From: Peptococcaceae bacterium BRH_c8a
Lineage (GTDB): Bacteria > Bacillota > Desulfotomaculia > Desulfotomaculales > Desulfallaceae
Direction: 5' to 3'
Assembly: GCA_000961575.1 (NCBI GenBank)
Contig: LADP01000024.1
Location: forward strand, 124,001 to 188,000
Length of the DNA stretch: 64,000 nt
The notes beneath the pieces were generated by a model that had not been told where the DNA came from, did not search any database, and saw only the letters and a program-made list of their open reading frames with translations. Shown here piece after piece: positions 28,934-38,700 of the stretch (within the stretch, counting starts at the first letter, position 1; each line of letters begins with the position of its first letter). The position numbers and the translations under genes were made by a program.

Positions 28934-31288
28934 ATGCTAGGACAGCTAACAGCCAGACGCAGTAGACTATTGGCAGTTCTCCTCGGCCTATTTCTAATCC
29001 TGGGAATATTTCAAATGCCCGCTGCCGGTGCCGAGGGTTCTATCACCATTGACCAGATATCTGTAAACAAGCAAAACGTCTATCCCGGTGAAACATTAAG
29101 GGCAACCATCACCTGGACCAACGAAACAGATTACGTTGTGGCCGTGACGGTCAAATGTACCGGGGGTTCCACCAACTACAGCCAGCCGGTGAATCTGGGG
29201 CCTTCCGGGTCTGCTCAGGTTGATTTTAACATCGGTTACGCAGCTTCCCCGGGCAATTATAGCGTAACGGTGGCCACCGGTGGCAGCTTGCTGCAAAGCT
29301 TGACCAATGCTTTTACAGTTCATGAAAATGTCGTTACTGTTAAAGACGTAACACCATCCGGGACAGCACCGGTTGAGGTGTACGCCGGTGATACCGTTAA
29401 CGTTAACTTTAAATACTCTTCCCCGGCGGACACCAAGGCTAAAATAGTCATCGGCAGTCTGGTATCCAAGACCATAAACCTAAACCGGACGGGCAGTTTT
29501 GCCACTGCAGGCACTAGCTTGGTTATACCTGCCGGAGCGGCAGCCGGGGACTATAACCTGGGGCTCAGTTTTGACGGCAGCGGCACAGCGCTAACAGAGC
29601 CCAAAGCCGTGCGGGTTAAAAACAAGCCTACCGTTGAGTTAAGCATAACTTCCCCCACCAAGAGCAACCCGGCTACGGTAAGCCCCGGCAGCAGTGTAAC
29701 GGTAAAGTATAATTACAAGGCAACCAACGACACCCCGGTTTACGTACGCCTGGCCCAGGGTAGCAGCACCTCGCTGGTATCCAAAGAAGTATTACTTGAT
29801 CAAGATAAAACATCAGGTAGTACGGTGCTGGCCGTTCCTGCCGGCGCGCCGTTAGGTAAGTATAACCTTACCGTAATACCCAAAGCCGGCGGCGGCGCCC
29901 TGGATGCCGAGCAGGAAGCGGTTGTTGTTGAATACGATGTTAAGGCCAATATTGCTTCCCCTACCGATTCAAAGCCGGTATCAGTCACAGCGGGTGAAAA
30001 AGTGACAATCACCTTTTACTATACCGCCGCAAGTAAAACCACTGTTGATTTAAGACTCCAAGAACATAACAGTGACTCTTCACTTACAGCTACCGTTTCC
30101 CTTGACCGGGCCACTAGCAGCAAGTCAAAGTCAGTAACTTTAATTATACCGTCCAGTGCAGTCGGCGGTGTTTACGACTTAGTCATTAAAAGGCCAGTCA
30201 GCGGCAAAAACCTTGATACCGAAGAAGAGGCTGTTATTATCGACGCCAAGGCAACGGCTGAACTAGTTTCCCCTACCAGATCTAAAAGTGATACGGTTAA
30301 ATGCGGATCTACCCTGCCAGTAAAGTTTAACTACACCTCTAACGCCGAATCCGATTTGGAAGTTAGGGTAATAAATACTAGCGGTAAAGTCCTGGCCTCG
30401 GCCAGTGCGTCCATTGGTAAGACCACCACCAAGAAAAGCAGGTCTGTAACGGTGCGGATTCCCTCCGATGCGGAACCCGGTAAATACAACTTATCTATTC
30501 TCACCAAGTATAGCCGGAAAGTCCTGGACACCGAAACCCAGGCGGTAATTATTGAGGATCCAGTTGCCATAAAGCTCAAGTCCCCCACCACTGACAACCC
30601 GGTGCGCTTTAACGCTACCGGCCAGGTTGAAATAAAATTCAGTTATACCGCCGACTCACCGGGCAGCGTGCAATTAAGGTTGCTTAAACCGAACGGTAGA
30701 ACCCTGGTGTCGGACAACGAGTTTCTTTCCAGGGCCAATACATGGCAATCAAAGACTGTTACTTTGAAACTGCCCTCGGCAACCGCGCTGGAAGTGTATG
30801 ATTTGGAAATTGTCAACAAAGAAACCGGCAACCGGGTTGCTCTGGAGCCCAAGGCCGTGCAAATGGTAACCTACCCGCTGAATGTCGCTGTAAAATTCGT
30901 TATAGGACAGAGCGGCCGCTGGGTTAACGGTGCCTATCAGGCAACCGACTTGGACGCCCGGATTACGCAAAACCGCACTCTGTTGCCCATCCGGCACGTG
31001 GGTGACCCCCTGGGTTGGGAATTCAAGTGGGACGGCACCAAAAAGATGGCCACCGTTATCAAGGGTGAAAGACAGGTTCGGGTCTGGGCCAACAACAGGA
31101 ACGGAAGTGTGAGTACTGACAACGGGAGGAACTGGAAAACAGTAAGAATCGATCCCGACAATGCTTCGGTGCAGCCCTTGCTTGTTTCGGGCCGCGTGCT
31201 GCTGCCGCTGCGTTTCGTCAGCGAAGCTCTGGACACCAAGGTGAACTGGGAACCAGCCAGCAAAACGGTTACGGTTGTTCAGGAATAA
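28934..31288 (+). CDS. Secreted repeat protein with Ig-like modules and C-terminal stalk domain
   Basis: About 784 residues from the ATG at 28934, which has AAGGAGG upstream; an in-frame extension to 28892 lacks a ribosome site. A signal peptide ends near PAAGA. Six roughly 100-residue beta-sandwich modules follow; four share a start such as SPTKSNPATV or SPTDSKPVSV, then a GxxVTVKYNY-type strand, and close with GKYNL...AVVVE-type strands. The last 140 residues form a copper amine oxidase N-like stalk region (TLLPIRHVGDPLGWEFKWDG and VLLPLRFVSEALDTKVNWEP). It looks like an extended cell-surface stalk or adhesin. The modules are related but diverged at DNA level, so they are not a recent tandem expansion. 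Confidence 0.78.
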   Translation: MLGQLTARRSRLLAVLLGLFLILGIFQMPAAGAEGSITIDQISVNKQNVYPGETLRATITWTNETDYVVAVTVKCTGGSTNYSQPVNLGPSGSAQVDFNIGYAASPGNYSVTVATGGSLLQSLTNAFTVHENVVTVKDVTPSGTAPVEVYAGDTVNVNFKYSSPADTKAKIVIGSLVSKTINLNRTGSFATAGTSLVIPAGAAAGDYNLGLSFDGSGTALTEPKAVRVKNKPTVELSITSPTKSNPATVSPGSSVTVKYNYKATNDTPVYVRLAQGSSTSLVSKEVLLDQDKTSGSTVLAVPAGAPLGKYNLTVIPKAGGGALDAEQEAVVVEYDVKANIASPTDSKPVSVTAGEKVTITFYYTAASKTTVDLRLQEHNSDSSLTATVSLDRATSSKSKSVTLIIPSSAVGGVYDLVIKRPVSGKNLDTEEEAVIIDAKATAELVSPTRSKSDTVKCGSTLPVKFNYTSNAESDLEVRVINTSGKVLASASASIGKTTTKKSRSVTVRIPSDAEPGKYNLSILTKYSRKVLDTETQAVIIEDPVAIKLKSPTTDNPVRFNATGQVEIKFSYTADSPGSVQLRLLKPNGRTLVSDNEFLSRANTWQSKTVTLKLPSATALEVYDLEIVNKETGNRVALEPKAVQMVTYPLNVAVKFVIGQSGRWVNGAYQATDLDARITQNRTLLPIRHVGDPLGWEFKWDGTKKMATVIKGERQVRVWANNRNGSVSTDNGRNWKTVRIDPDNASVQPLLVSGRVLLPLRFVSEALDTKVNWEPASKTVTVVQE

Positions 31289-31313
31289 ACACAGTTTCTA
31301 AGTAAAAAACAGG

Positions 31314-31346
31314 AGACCGGTTCCTTACCAGGAACCGGTCTTTTTT
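31314..31346 (+). terminator. Intrinsic terminator after the Ig-repeat protein gene
   Basis: GACCGGTTCC (31315-31324) and GGAACCGGTC (31331-31340) form a perfect 10-bp stem with a 6-base loop, followed by six T. Confidence 0.92.
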
Positions 31347-31362
31347 AAGGAAAGTATACGCG

Positions 31363-31419
31363 AAAAAGGGGACTGGCTCCTTTTTCGCTTTTTGAAAATG
31401 GTGCCAGTCCCCTTTTTTT
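31363..31419. repeat. Palindromic intergenic element, GGGGACTGGC type
   Basis: AAAAAGGGGACTGGC at the left is mirrored by GCCAGTCCCCTTTTT at the right, with CTTTTTCGCTTTTTG in the centre and two mismatches in the inner arm. It follows a good intrinsic terminator, so it is not needed for termination here. Confidence 0.85.
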
Positions 31420-31593
31420 ATCTACAGTGTTAAATTGTGTGAAACGCCATATAAATCTAGTTATTTTAATAAACGGTTTTATCAACAAGTTTAAGTCTGA
31501 CCCCGGCACCTAGTGGGAATAATAGGTAATAATTGCCCAAAGTAGCGCATATATAAAGCGTGAAGGACAGGCATATTCCTAGAAGGTGAGTTT

Positions 31594-32553
31594 ATGCGCA
31601 AGATTTTTTTACTTACTTTAATCCTGGTGCTGCTGCTGATTTTTGGCTTGCCGTACGTGATAAACCGCAGCACCGAACCGCCGGTTCGTGAAGAGGAAAC
31701 CCTGGTGCGGCTGTACCGGCACGACACCGATGAAGTTGAGGTCATCCCGCTGGACGATTATGTCACGAGTGTGGTAGCCGCCGAAATGCCGGCTGAGTTT
31801 CATACCGAGGCTTTAAAGGCCCAGGCTGTGGCCGCTCGCACCTATATAGTTAAGCGTATACTAGCCGGCGGCGTCAGCAACACCTGCCACCCCGGGGCGG
31901 ATACCTGTGATAACCCATCCCACAGCCAGGCGTGGCTGCCCCGCAACGTCCTCAAAGAACGGTGGGGCGCCCTGCAATACTACCAATATTACTATAAAGT
32001 GCGGATGGCTGTGGACGACACCGCAGGTGAAATAATTACCTATAGCGGACAGCCCATTGACCCGGTCTTTCATTCCGCATGCGGCGGCCACACCGAAAAT
32101 TCAGAAGACGTTTGGAAATATGAGGTATCCTACTTACGGGGTGTGGATTGTCCTTATGAAAACGTACCACAGCCTGAACAGAGTGTTACCATGCCCCTGG
32201 ATAAGGTAGAAAAAGCGCTGGGGGTCAATCTAAACACCGTAGCGGTGGCGGCGACCGGCGGCAATGCGGAACCCTTTCAGGTGGTGGAACGAACAGCCGC
32301 CGGCAAGCCAAAAATAGTTTTAGTGGACGGTAAAAACCTGGCGGCTGTAGATGTACGCCAAAAGCTGGGCCTGCGTTCCACGGATTTTAAGTGGACCATA
32401 AATGGTGGCCAGATAACCATAAAGACCAGGGGTTACGGCCACGGTGTGGGTATGTGCCAATATGGCGCCGCCGGCATGGCCGAAAACGGGGACGACTACC
32501 GTAAGATTCTAAACCATTACTACACTGGTATCAGCATCAGCAAAATAAATTAG
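31594..32553 (+). CDS. spoIID: Stage II sporulation protein D, peptidoglycan lytic transglycosylase
   Basis: A 319-residue SpoIID/LytB-family protein with an N-terminal transmembrane anchor (IFLLTLILVLLLIFGLPYVI). The catalytic glutamate is E64 in VVAAEMPAEFH, followed by the hallmark ALKAQAVAARTY. Cysteines C98 and C105 (NTCHPGADTC) match the metal-binding position described in clostridial SpoIID, and HSACGGHT and GHGVGMCQYGA are also present. It degrades septal peptidoglycan during forespore engulfment. AGAAGGTGAG precedes the ATG. A CATATATAA stretch at 31548-31556 could be part of a mother-cell SigE promoter (weak). Confidence 0.93.
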   Translation: MRKIFLLTLILVLLLIFGLPYVINRSTEPPVREEETLVRLYRHDTDEVEVIPLDDYVTSVVAAEMPAEFHTEALKAQAVAARTYIVKRILAGGVSNTCHPGADTCDNPSHSQAWLPRNVLKERWGALQYYQYYYKVRMAVDDTAGEIITYSGQPIDPVFHSACGGHTENSEDVWKYEVSYLRGVDCPYENVPQPEQSVTMPLDKVEKALGVNLNTVAVAATGGNAEPFQVVERTAAGKPKIVLVDGKNLAAVDVRQKLGLRSTDFKWTINGGQITIKTRGYGHGVGMCQYGAAGMAENGDDYRKILNHYYTGISISKIN

Positions 32554-32651
32554 CCTAATTTCATCCGTGCGCATGGGAAAAACAAAATCTGGCCACATTA
32601 AGAACACCAATTCACTTGTTTATACTTTTACATTGAGCGGAGGTGTTCTTT

Positions 32652-32825
32652 GTGTGGCCCTTTGACGAAAAGCCCAAAGACCAGAACGCTATTGAAAAGT
32701 ACCGACGCTGGTTAAAACGCTGGCTGCTGAATGGCAGGCAGAGCAGGCAAGATGCCCCCGAGATTTATATAACCCGGGGGTTGTTTTTTGGCTGTTTACC
32801 ATGGAAAAACACATTTGGGGTCTAA
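32652..32825 (+). CDS. Small hypothetical protein between spoIID and spoIIID
   Basis: A 57-residue open frame starting at GTG with GGAGG 8 bases upstream. The product begins MWPFDEKPKDQN, has a basic tryptophan-rich centre (YRRWLKRWLLNGRQ) and a hydrophobic end. I do not recognise it. It occupies the place where spoIIQ often lies in other spore formers but is far too short to be SpoIIQ and has no peptidase motif. The ribosome site and position support a real gene; the short length argues for caution. Confidence 0.4.
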   Translation: MWPFDEKPKDQNAIEKYRRWLKRWLLNGRQSRQDAPEIYITRGLFFGCLPWKNTFGV

Positions 32826-32995
32826 AGTGGTATATTACCCGATTTAGCAGGCCCCGGTTTTAAATTATTGATAATTTTTAAAAGTTCCTAATTACCATAT
32901 AAACTGCATTTTTTAAGAATAGTCTGAAAGCATTTCTCCCGGTCCCCCGCATATAATGTTATATGTTTTTCCTAAATGCCCGGGGAGGTAAAGAG

Positions 32996-33244
32996 ATGCA
33001 GGAGTACATTCAAAAGCGGGTGCTGGAAATATGCACCTACATTTTAGAAACCCAGGCCACCGTACGCCAGGCAGCCCAACTATTTGACGTTAGCAAAAGC
33101 ACCGTGCACAAGGACATGACCGAAAGGCTGCCTTCATTGAACAAAGAACTTGCCAACCAGGTCCGTAAGGTTCTGGAATATAATAAGTCTGAAAGACACC
33201 TGCGCGGCGGGGAAGCCACCAGAAAGAAGTACCGCCATAAATAA
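32996..33244 (+). CDS. spoIIID: Sporulation transcriptional regulator SpoIIID
   Basis: An 82-residue DNA-binding protein from the ATG at 32996, set by CGGGGAGG 7 bases upstream; a longer frame from 32963 lacks a ribosome site. The helix-turn-helix is TVRQAAQLFDVSKSTVHKDM and a basic tail (GGEATRKKYRHK) completes the family pattern. SpoIIID tunes mother-cell SigE genes. It lies 101 bases before the mreB/mbl gene, the conserved order. Confidence 0.95.
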   Translation: MQEYIQKRVLEICTYILETQATVRQAAQLFDVSKSTVHKDMTERLPSLNKELANQVRKVLEYNKSERHLRGGEATRKKYRHK

Positions 33245-33345
33245 TGATAAATATTTAAAAAAAGTGGAGGATTTTGTCCAACTAGGTAGAAATTAATACC
33301 ATAATTATATGCACTAGTAAATTATCTAAAAGGGGACAAGTTCTC

Positions 33346-34398
33346 ATGTTCCACATGAATACCGATATTGGCATCGATTTGGGTACGGCGAATATTCTGG
33401 TGTTCGTCAAGGGTAGGGGTATCGTACTTAAAGAACCATCCGTGGTGGCGATGGACAAAACTTCGGGCAAGGTGATAGCAGTGGGGGTCGAGGCCAGGCG
33501 CATGCTGGGCCGCACTCCAGGAAATATTGTGGCAACACGCCCCTTAAGGGACGGAGTAATTGCCGATTACGACGTAACCGAAAAGATGTTACGTTATTTT
33601 ATTACCAAGGCAACCGGCAAGCGATTATTATTTAAACCCAGGGTTATGGTTTGCATCCCCTCGGGCGTAACGGGAGTGGAAGAAAGGGCTGTAAGGCAGG
33701 CGGCGGTACAGGCCGGTGCACGCCAGGTGCATGTAATCGAGGAGCCACTGGCCGCGGCGCTTGGTGCGGGTTTGGATATCTCCCAGCCCGGCGGCACCAT
33801 GGTGGTGGACATCGGTGGGGGAACTACCGACGTGGCTGTGCTATCTTTAGGTGGTATAGTACACAGCACCTCCCTTAGAGTAGGCGGCGACAAGTTTGAC
33901 GAGGCCATTATAAAATATGTCCGGCGGGAATTCAGCCTGGCCATTGGTGAACGCACCGCGGAGGAAATAAAAATTGAAGTAGCCAACGCCTATCCCAACG
34001 GCAACCGGCCGCTTTCCTTGCGGGTGCGCGGCAGGGATTTAATAAACGGCCTGCCCAAGGAAATCTCGGTTACCAGTGACCATATATATGAGGCCATTAA
34101 GGAGAACTTGATATCTGTAGTTGATGCGGTAAAAGAAGTATTGGAACAAACACCTCCGGAACTTTCCGCTGATATTGTGGACAAGGGTATTGTGCTTACA
34201 GGTGGTGGTGCCATGCTCAGGGGGTTAGACACCTTAATTGGTAATGAAACCGGTTTAAACGCTTTCCTGGCCGAAGACCCGCTCTCCTGCGTGGCCGTAG
34301 GCACCGGCCGGGCGTTGACCATGCTGAATGTGCTGAACGCCCAGCACAAGCGCAGGCTGATCAGGAAGGCGATCAGGCAGAAAATATATGCGGGCTGA
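33346..34398 (+). CDS. mbl: MreB/Mbl actin-like cell-shape protein
   Basis: A 350-residue bacterial actin. Phosphate-1 motif DIGIDLGTANILVFVKG is at the N-terminus, the phosphate-2 motif VVDIGGGTTDVAVLSLGG near residue 155, and the adenosine motif IVLTGGGAMLRGLD near residue 285. It forms membrane-associated filaments that guide lateral wall synthesis. The position after spoIIID favours the Mbl paralogue. Confidence 0.93.
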   Translation: MFHMNTDIGIDLGTANILVFVKGRGIVLKEPSVVAMDKTSGKVIAVGVEARRMLGRTPGNIVATRPLRDGVIADYDVTEKMLRYFITKATGKRLLFKPRVMVCIPSGVTGVEERAVRQAAVQAGARQVHVIEEPLAAALGAGLDISQPGGTMVVDIGGGTTDVAVLSLGGIVHSTSLRVGGDKFDEAIIKYVRREFSLAIGERTAEEIKIEVANAYPNGNRPLSLRVRGRDLINGLPKEISVTSDHIYEAIKENLISVVDAVKEVLEQTPPELSADIVDKGIVLTGGGAMLRGLDTLIGNETGLNAFLAEDPLSCVAVGTGRALTMLNVLNAQHKRRLIRKAIRQKIYAG

Positions 34399-34418
34399 TA
34401 AAACACAACAGCCGCCCT

Positions 34419-34470
34419 AAAAGGGACAGACTGCTTTTTCGTTTTTGAAAAAGATGTCTGTCCCTTTTTT
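34419..34470. repeat. Palindromic intergenic element, GGGACAGAC variant
   Basis: AAAAGGGACAGAC is mirrored by GTCTGTCCCTTTTTT with CTTTTTCGTTTTTGAAAAAG in the centre. It starts 20 bases after the mbl stop and ends in a T-run, so it probably terminates mbl transcription. Confidence 0.85.
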
Positions 34471-34538
34471 ATGGTACTAATAACAATCCATGTTAAGCGA
34501 GCTCGGAGTTTGGATGGCAATGAAAAAGTCTAGATCCG

Positions 34539-34610
34539 TGTCATTCTGAGCGCAGCGAAGAATCTTAAAGCAGCTTAAAAGAAAGATTCTTCGCTGCGCT
34601 CAGAATGACA
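34539..34610. repeat. Dispersed TGTCATTCTGAGCGCAGCGAAG palindrome
   Basis: The 28-base arms 34539-34566 and 34583-34610 are exact inverted copies (TGTCATTCTGAGCG... and ...CGCTCAGAATGACA) with a 16-base AT-rich centre. A degraded relative is at 17204-17263. This kind of repeat is seen in many bacterial genomes and has no assigned function. Confidence 0.88.
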
Positions 34611-34677
34611 AATTAGCTGTCTTTTGTTATAATAATTGACTTTTTCAGCAGCCTTGAAGCTTGTCTGCTGTCCCTTT

Positions 34678-35403
34678 TTACCGGGGCCAGCTGTACACTA
34701 TATTGGCGGTGCTATCGTATAGGTTTGCTTGATCTTCATCATTATTCCACATGTAGTCTTTAGTCCAGAACAAGTGAGCCGGCAGGGACTCTGTTGCCAT
34801 AGGGCCGCTGTGAATAAAAGCCGTTGAACCTGCTTTCAGAGTATATCCGTCAGGAAATTGATAAGGTTCCTTGGCAGTTTTGCTTCTTAAGTACCAACCG
34901 GTCAAATCGAAATTTTTTACCGAGTTATTCCGTATCGCTACTGTTTCCTTAATCAGGTCGACATCTGCAATGGTGATAGCCGATGTAATGACAATGGTTT
35001 CAGTTTTATTATCCCAGTCCACTTTATCTCCAAATGATTCACCAATAAACCTTATTGGCACCATGGTGCGGTTGTTAACCACCCTGGCCGGTACATCCAG
35101 CTTAATTGGGACTCCGTTTCTATAAGCGGTTATCGAACCCACTTCCAGCTTAATTTCCGTAGCGCCCTTGTTAGCGAGTACTGCCGGTTTGGTCTCCCCG
35201 CCAACCCATTTTACTTTAGCATTTAAAGCCTCGAAAATAGCTCTAACGGGTACCAGGGTGCGCCCGTTTTCGACACCTAGTTCAACGTCAAAGTTTACTT
35301 TTTTGCCGTCTACCATTACGGACGGGGCCCCAAAAGCTAACGGGACAGCCATAGTTAAAGCTAACACCAGCGTTAACAAAAGAATCGGCAATTTGGTTTT
35401 CAA
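34678..35403 (-). CDS. Secreted stalk-domain protein with a lamin-tail domain
   Basis: A 241-residue exported protein. The signal peptide (KTKLPILLLTLVLALTMAVPLAFG) is followed by a copper amine oxidase N-like stalk region at about 28-140 (RTLVPVRAIFEALNAKVKWVGG and RTMVPIRFIGESFGDKVDWDN). Residues about 145-240 resemble a lamin-tail (LTD) immunoglobulin-like domain (VAIRNNSVKNFDLTGWYLRSK...YQFPDGYTLKAGSTAFIHSG). Bacterial LTDs are found on secreted nucleases and surface proteins as binding modules; no nuclease motif is present here. The gene is divergent from the protease. GGGGGGAGTG lies before the ATG. Confidence 0.8.
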   Translation of the reverse strand: MKTKLPILLLTLVLALTMAVPLAFGAPSVMVDGKKVNFDVELGVENGRTLVPVRAIFEALNAKVKWVGGETKPAVLANKGATEIKLEVGSITAYRNGVPIKLDVPARVVNNRTMVPIRFIGESFGDKVDWDNKTETIVITSAITIADVDLIKETVAIRNNSVKNFDLTGWYLRSKTAKEPYQFPDGYTLKAGSTAFIHSGPMATESLPAHLFWTKDYMWNNDEDQANLYDSTANIVYSWPR

Positions 35404-35549
35404 AGCAGCACTCCCCCCAAAAAGAATATTTTATATTATTAATTAACTACCTATCCAAATAAAACCTTTTATAAATGCGTATTATTTACAAAGACACACA
35501 TTGGAAATATATTACTGACCTACGCAATTCCAAATAATTTTAAAAACGA

Positions 35550-35575
35550 GGAACAAATCTCAATCTTAAACCGTC
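35550..35575 (+). promoter_or_regulatory. Candidate ECF-type promoter for the SLH protease
   Basis: GGAAC (35550-35554), 17 bases, then CGTC (35572-35575), the same arrangement as upstream of the ECF sigma gene and the S-layer-like gene. It would give a leader of about 210 bases. Confidence 0.5.
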
Positions 35576-35730
35576 ATTTATTAAATGCAAAAATATAAAC
35601 ATTCTAAGAATAGTCAGATAGCGAACTATTTACCACTTTAACTATAAAGGATAAGTACAGCCATTCATAGAAAATTGCTAGACATAGTAATTTTGAACAG
35701 ATTTAACAGCTTACTGTATGCAGCCCTGGT

Positions 35731-35769
35731 CCTTCATGCGCTTTATAGCGCACTGGAAGGTTTTCTTTT
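35731..35769 (+). terminator. Terminator-like hairpin in the protease leader
   Basis: CCTTC/GGAAGG and an inner GCGCT/AGCGC stem with an internal loop are followed by TTTTCTTTT. It lies 24 bases before the protease start and downstream of the candidate ECF promoter, so it may act as an attenuator or may end a transcript from further upstream. Confidence 0.45.
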
Positions 35770-35792
35770 GTCAAATAAGAGGTGATTAATGA

Positions 35793-38700
35793 ATGATTAA
35801 TAAAAAGCCGCTAATATTGCTGGCAGGCCTACTATTTATTACCGCATTCTTTGGGGTCTGGTGGTTGTTTGCCGAAAACAAAATGCCGGTGGAGCAAGAC
35901 GCCGGTAACGGCACACCGGGCTATAAAAACAGCGGCAACGACAGTAACAACCAGGTACCGGAGACCAGCGACCACAATCTTTATACTGTTGAATTAACAC
36001 ACTTATTAAATGATCAAGAACGAACCGCGCTGCTGAAACTAGTGGACTGGGCGGGGGAATATGACGGCAATACTCTGCCCGTAAGAGCCGATTCGGAGCA
36101 GGCCGCGGCACTGGAGAACCTACCTTTTGTAAAAAGCATCGGTACATACGCACCTGCAACAAAAATTGCCGGAGATATTAGTGCCAAAAATAACAAAGAC
36201 GGTGATGATACCTCGTCCCGGGTGGAAATCGTTGTGACCCTGGTATCACCGGGGGACAATATTGAATTTGTTCATTTAGTTGACAGCCTGGGCGGGTCAG
36301 TAGCGGGCGATATTACGGAACAAGGCCGCTATCTAAAGGCGGAGGTGCCCGCCGACGCGGTTGATAAACTAGCGGCATCGCCACTGGTGCTGCACCTGGA
36401 AAAATATCACCAGCCCGAGTTATTAAATGACCGGGCCAAGGATATTACCGGGGCATCCCCCCTGGCCATACCCAGTTTCTTTACCCAAACCGGGTTGACC
36501 GGTCGGGGCGTGATGGTGGGCATTGCCGACAGCGGGCTTGATACCGGGGAAATAGGCGATTTGCACCCCGACCTGCGCAACCAAACCGGAAAAACTCCCC
36601 GTGTAGTAATGCTGCAATCATGGGCCGGGGTGGATGAACCCGCAGATACCATAGGGCACGGCACCCACATGGCTGGTACCATCGCCGGCAGCGGTGCGGC
36701 ATCCGATGGCAAGTATGCTGGCGTGGCCCCGGAATCCATGCTTTATTTCCAGGGTATAGTTGATCAAAACAATAATCCCGCCCCGCCTCTGGATCTTTCC
36801 CGCCTGTACCTGCCGGCCTATGAAGCCGGTGTACGGGTGCATGTTAACGGCTGGGGCAGAAACAACAACCTTTATTCCAGCGCCTCCGCCCAGATAGACG
36901 AATTTGTCCGCCGCCACCCCGACTTTTTGCCAATATTCGGAGCCGGCAACTCGGGGCCCCAGGATGGTACCCTTACCGCAGAAGCCAACAGTAAAAACGC
37001 CCTAGTGGTGGGTGCCTCCCTCAGTCCCAGGCCGGCATTTGACAACGACGGGGGCAACACACGGCAGGCAGCGGAGTTTTCCAGCCGTGGTCCGGCGGCC
37101 GACGGCAGAATAAAGCCCGACCTTATAGCACCGGGCACCTCCATAATATCCACCAGCTCCAGCCTGGTGGACGGTAGCCTGCCCGGACGTCCCGAGTACA
37201 ATAGAATGCAGGGTACCAGTATGGCGTCGGCAATTACCGGCGGGGCTGCGGCTCTCCTTAAAGAATACCTGGAAAAGCATACCGAGTACGGTACTGCGTC
37301 AGCGGCGCTGCTAAAGGCGGCGCTTATTAATGGCGCCCGGGCTCCCCAAGACGAACCGCATCAAGCCGGTTTCGGTGTATTGGACATCGGTAGTACCGTG
37401 CTGGCTCTGGAAAAAGGTATGTTCAACATTAAGGAAGAAAAAACCGGTTTAAGAAATGGCGAAAGCAGTTCCCTTACATTTGAAGTTACAGAGCCGGAAG
37501 CTCCGGTCAAAATTACCCTGGTCTGGACGGACCCGGCTGCAGCACCGGGCAGTGGCCGCACCCTGGTTAACAACCTGGATCTGGCAGTGGTGGATCCCAA
37601 CGGTGAACGCCTCCTAGGCAATGACTTTAGCAACAGCGGGCAGCCCGATACTATAAACAACGTGGAACAAATTGTGATACCCGAACCGGTTGCCGGTACA
37701 TACCGGGTGGAAGTATACGGCAGGTCTATAAAAGGGCTTGGCTCTGCCTCCCGCAGCGTAGCCAGGCAGGATTTTGCCCTGGTGTACGGCCAGCAGCCTT
37801 CCAGACAAGTGCTCGAAGCGGTGGAAGATGATATTTTCGTACTAAACAACGGTAATCTGCTCAACAAACCCCAGAACTTATTAACTGCCCGGGACGGTGC
37901 ACTCACCGATGAGGAACCGCAGCCCGGTGCGGATTTATATTTTGCCTATCCCCCGGATGGCCCGGCAGAGGCGCTGGCGGTGGGCAATAGTTGGCAGGCT
38001 TCGGGCATTAAAGTGCTCATGGCGGAAGATGGCCCACTGCTGGTTAGAATTAACAGGCAGTACCGCGAGGGCGGCTATTTTGTGGACAACAACAAGGGCA
38101 ACAAGGTGGAATTCAACGGTGACATAATCGACAATGCGGCGGGTATTTTGCCCGGCTCCAGCGTTACCGCCGCGGTAAACCCGCAAACCCAAACCCTGTG
38201 GCAGGTAAAAGCAACCAGCCGGGAAGAAACAGGCGTAGTGGGCAAATATGATGTTGATAAAAGAGAAATTTTGCTGCTGGGAACAGACGAGCCTTACGAA
38301 ATTGCCCCCGAGGCAGCCCTGGCATTCAATGATTCAGTAACCGGGGATCCGGGAGACCTGCCCTTTGGCGCACCGGTAAATGCCGGTTTCGAACATATTC
38401 TGCCGGGAATGCCTGTAAAGCTGACGCTGGGCCCGGACGGCTCGGCATACCACGTGTCGGTTGAGCGGCAGGTTCTTGTGGGCACCGTAGCCTCGGTGGA
38501 CGCACTGCACACTAAGATTACGCTGTCCTCAGGTAAAAGTTACACCTTGCTGGCCGATAGCATTAAAATAGATGGACGGGAATCGACCCTGCGTCAACTG
38601 CAAACCGGGGAATTTGTTATGGGCGTGCTGGTACCGGGCAGCCAAAATGTGTTAAACCTAAACGTGTACAGCAACACCTTTTACGGGCGGGTAGACTTTG

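Larger units (their letters stand above)
35404..35792. other. AT-rich divergent region upstream of the SLH protease
   Basis: This 389-base gap holds no gene. It contains a GGAAC-N17-CGTC motif at 35550-35575 and a terminator-like hairpin at 35731-35769, both on the protease strand. Confidence 0.5.

Noticed and set aside
28934-31288. Recent tandem duplication inside the Ig-repeat protein gene
   Set aside because: The modules are related as proteins but show no long identical DNA stretches, so they are old.
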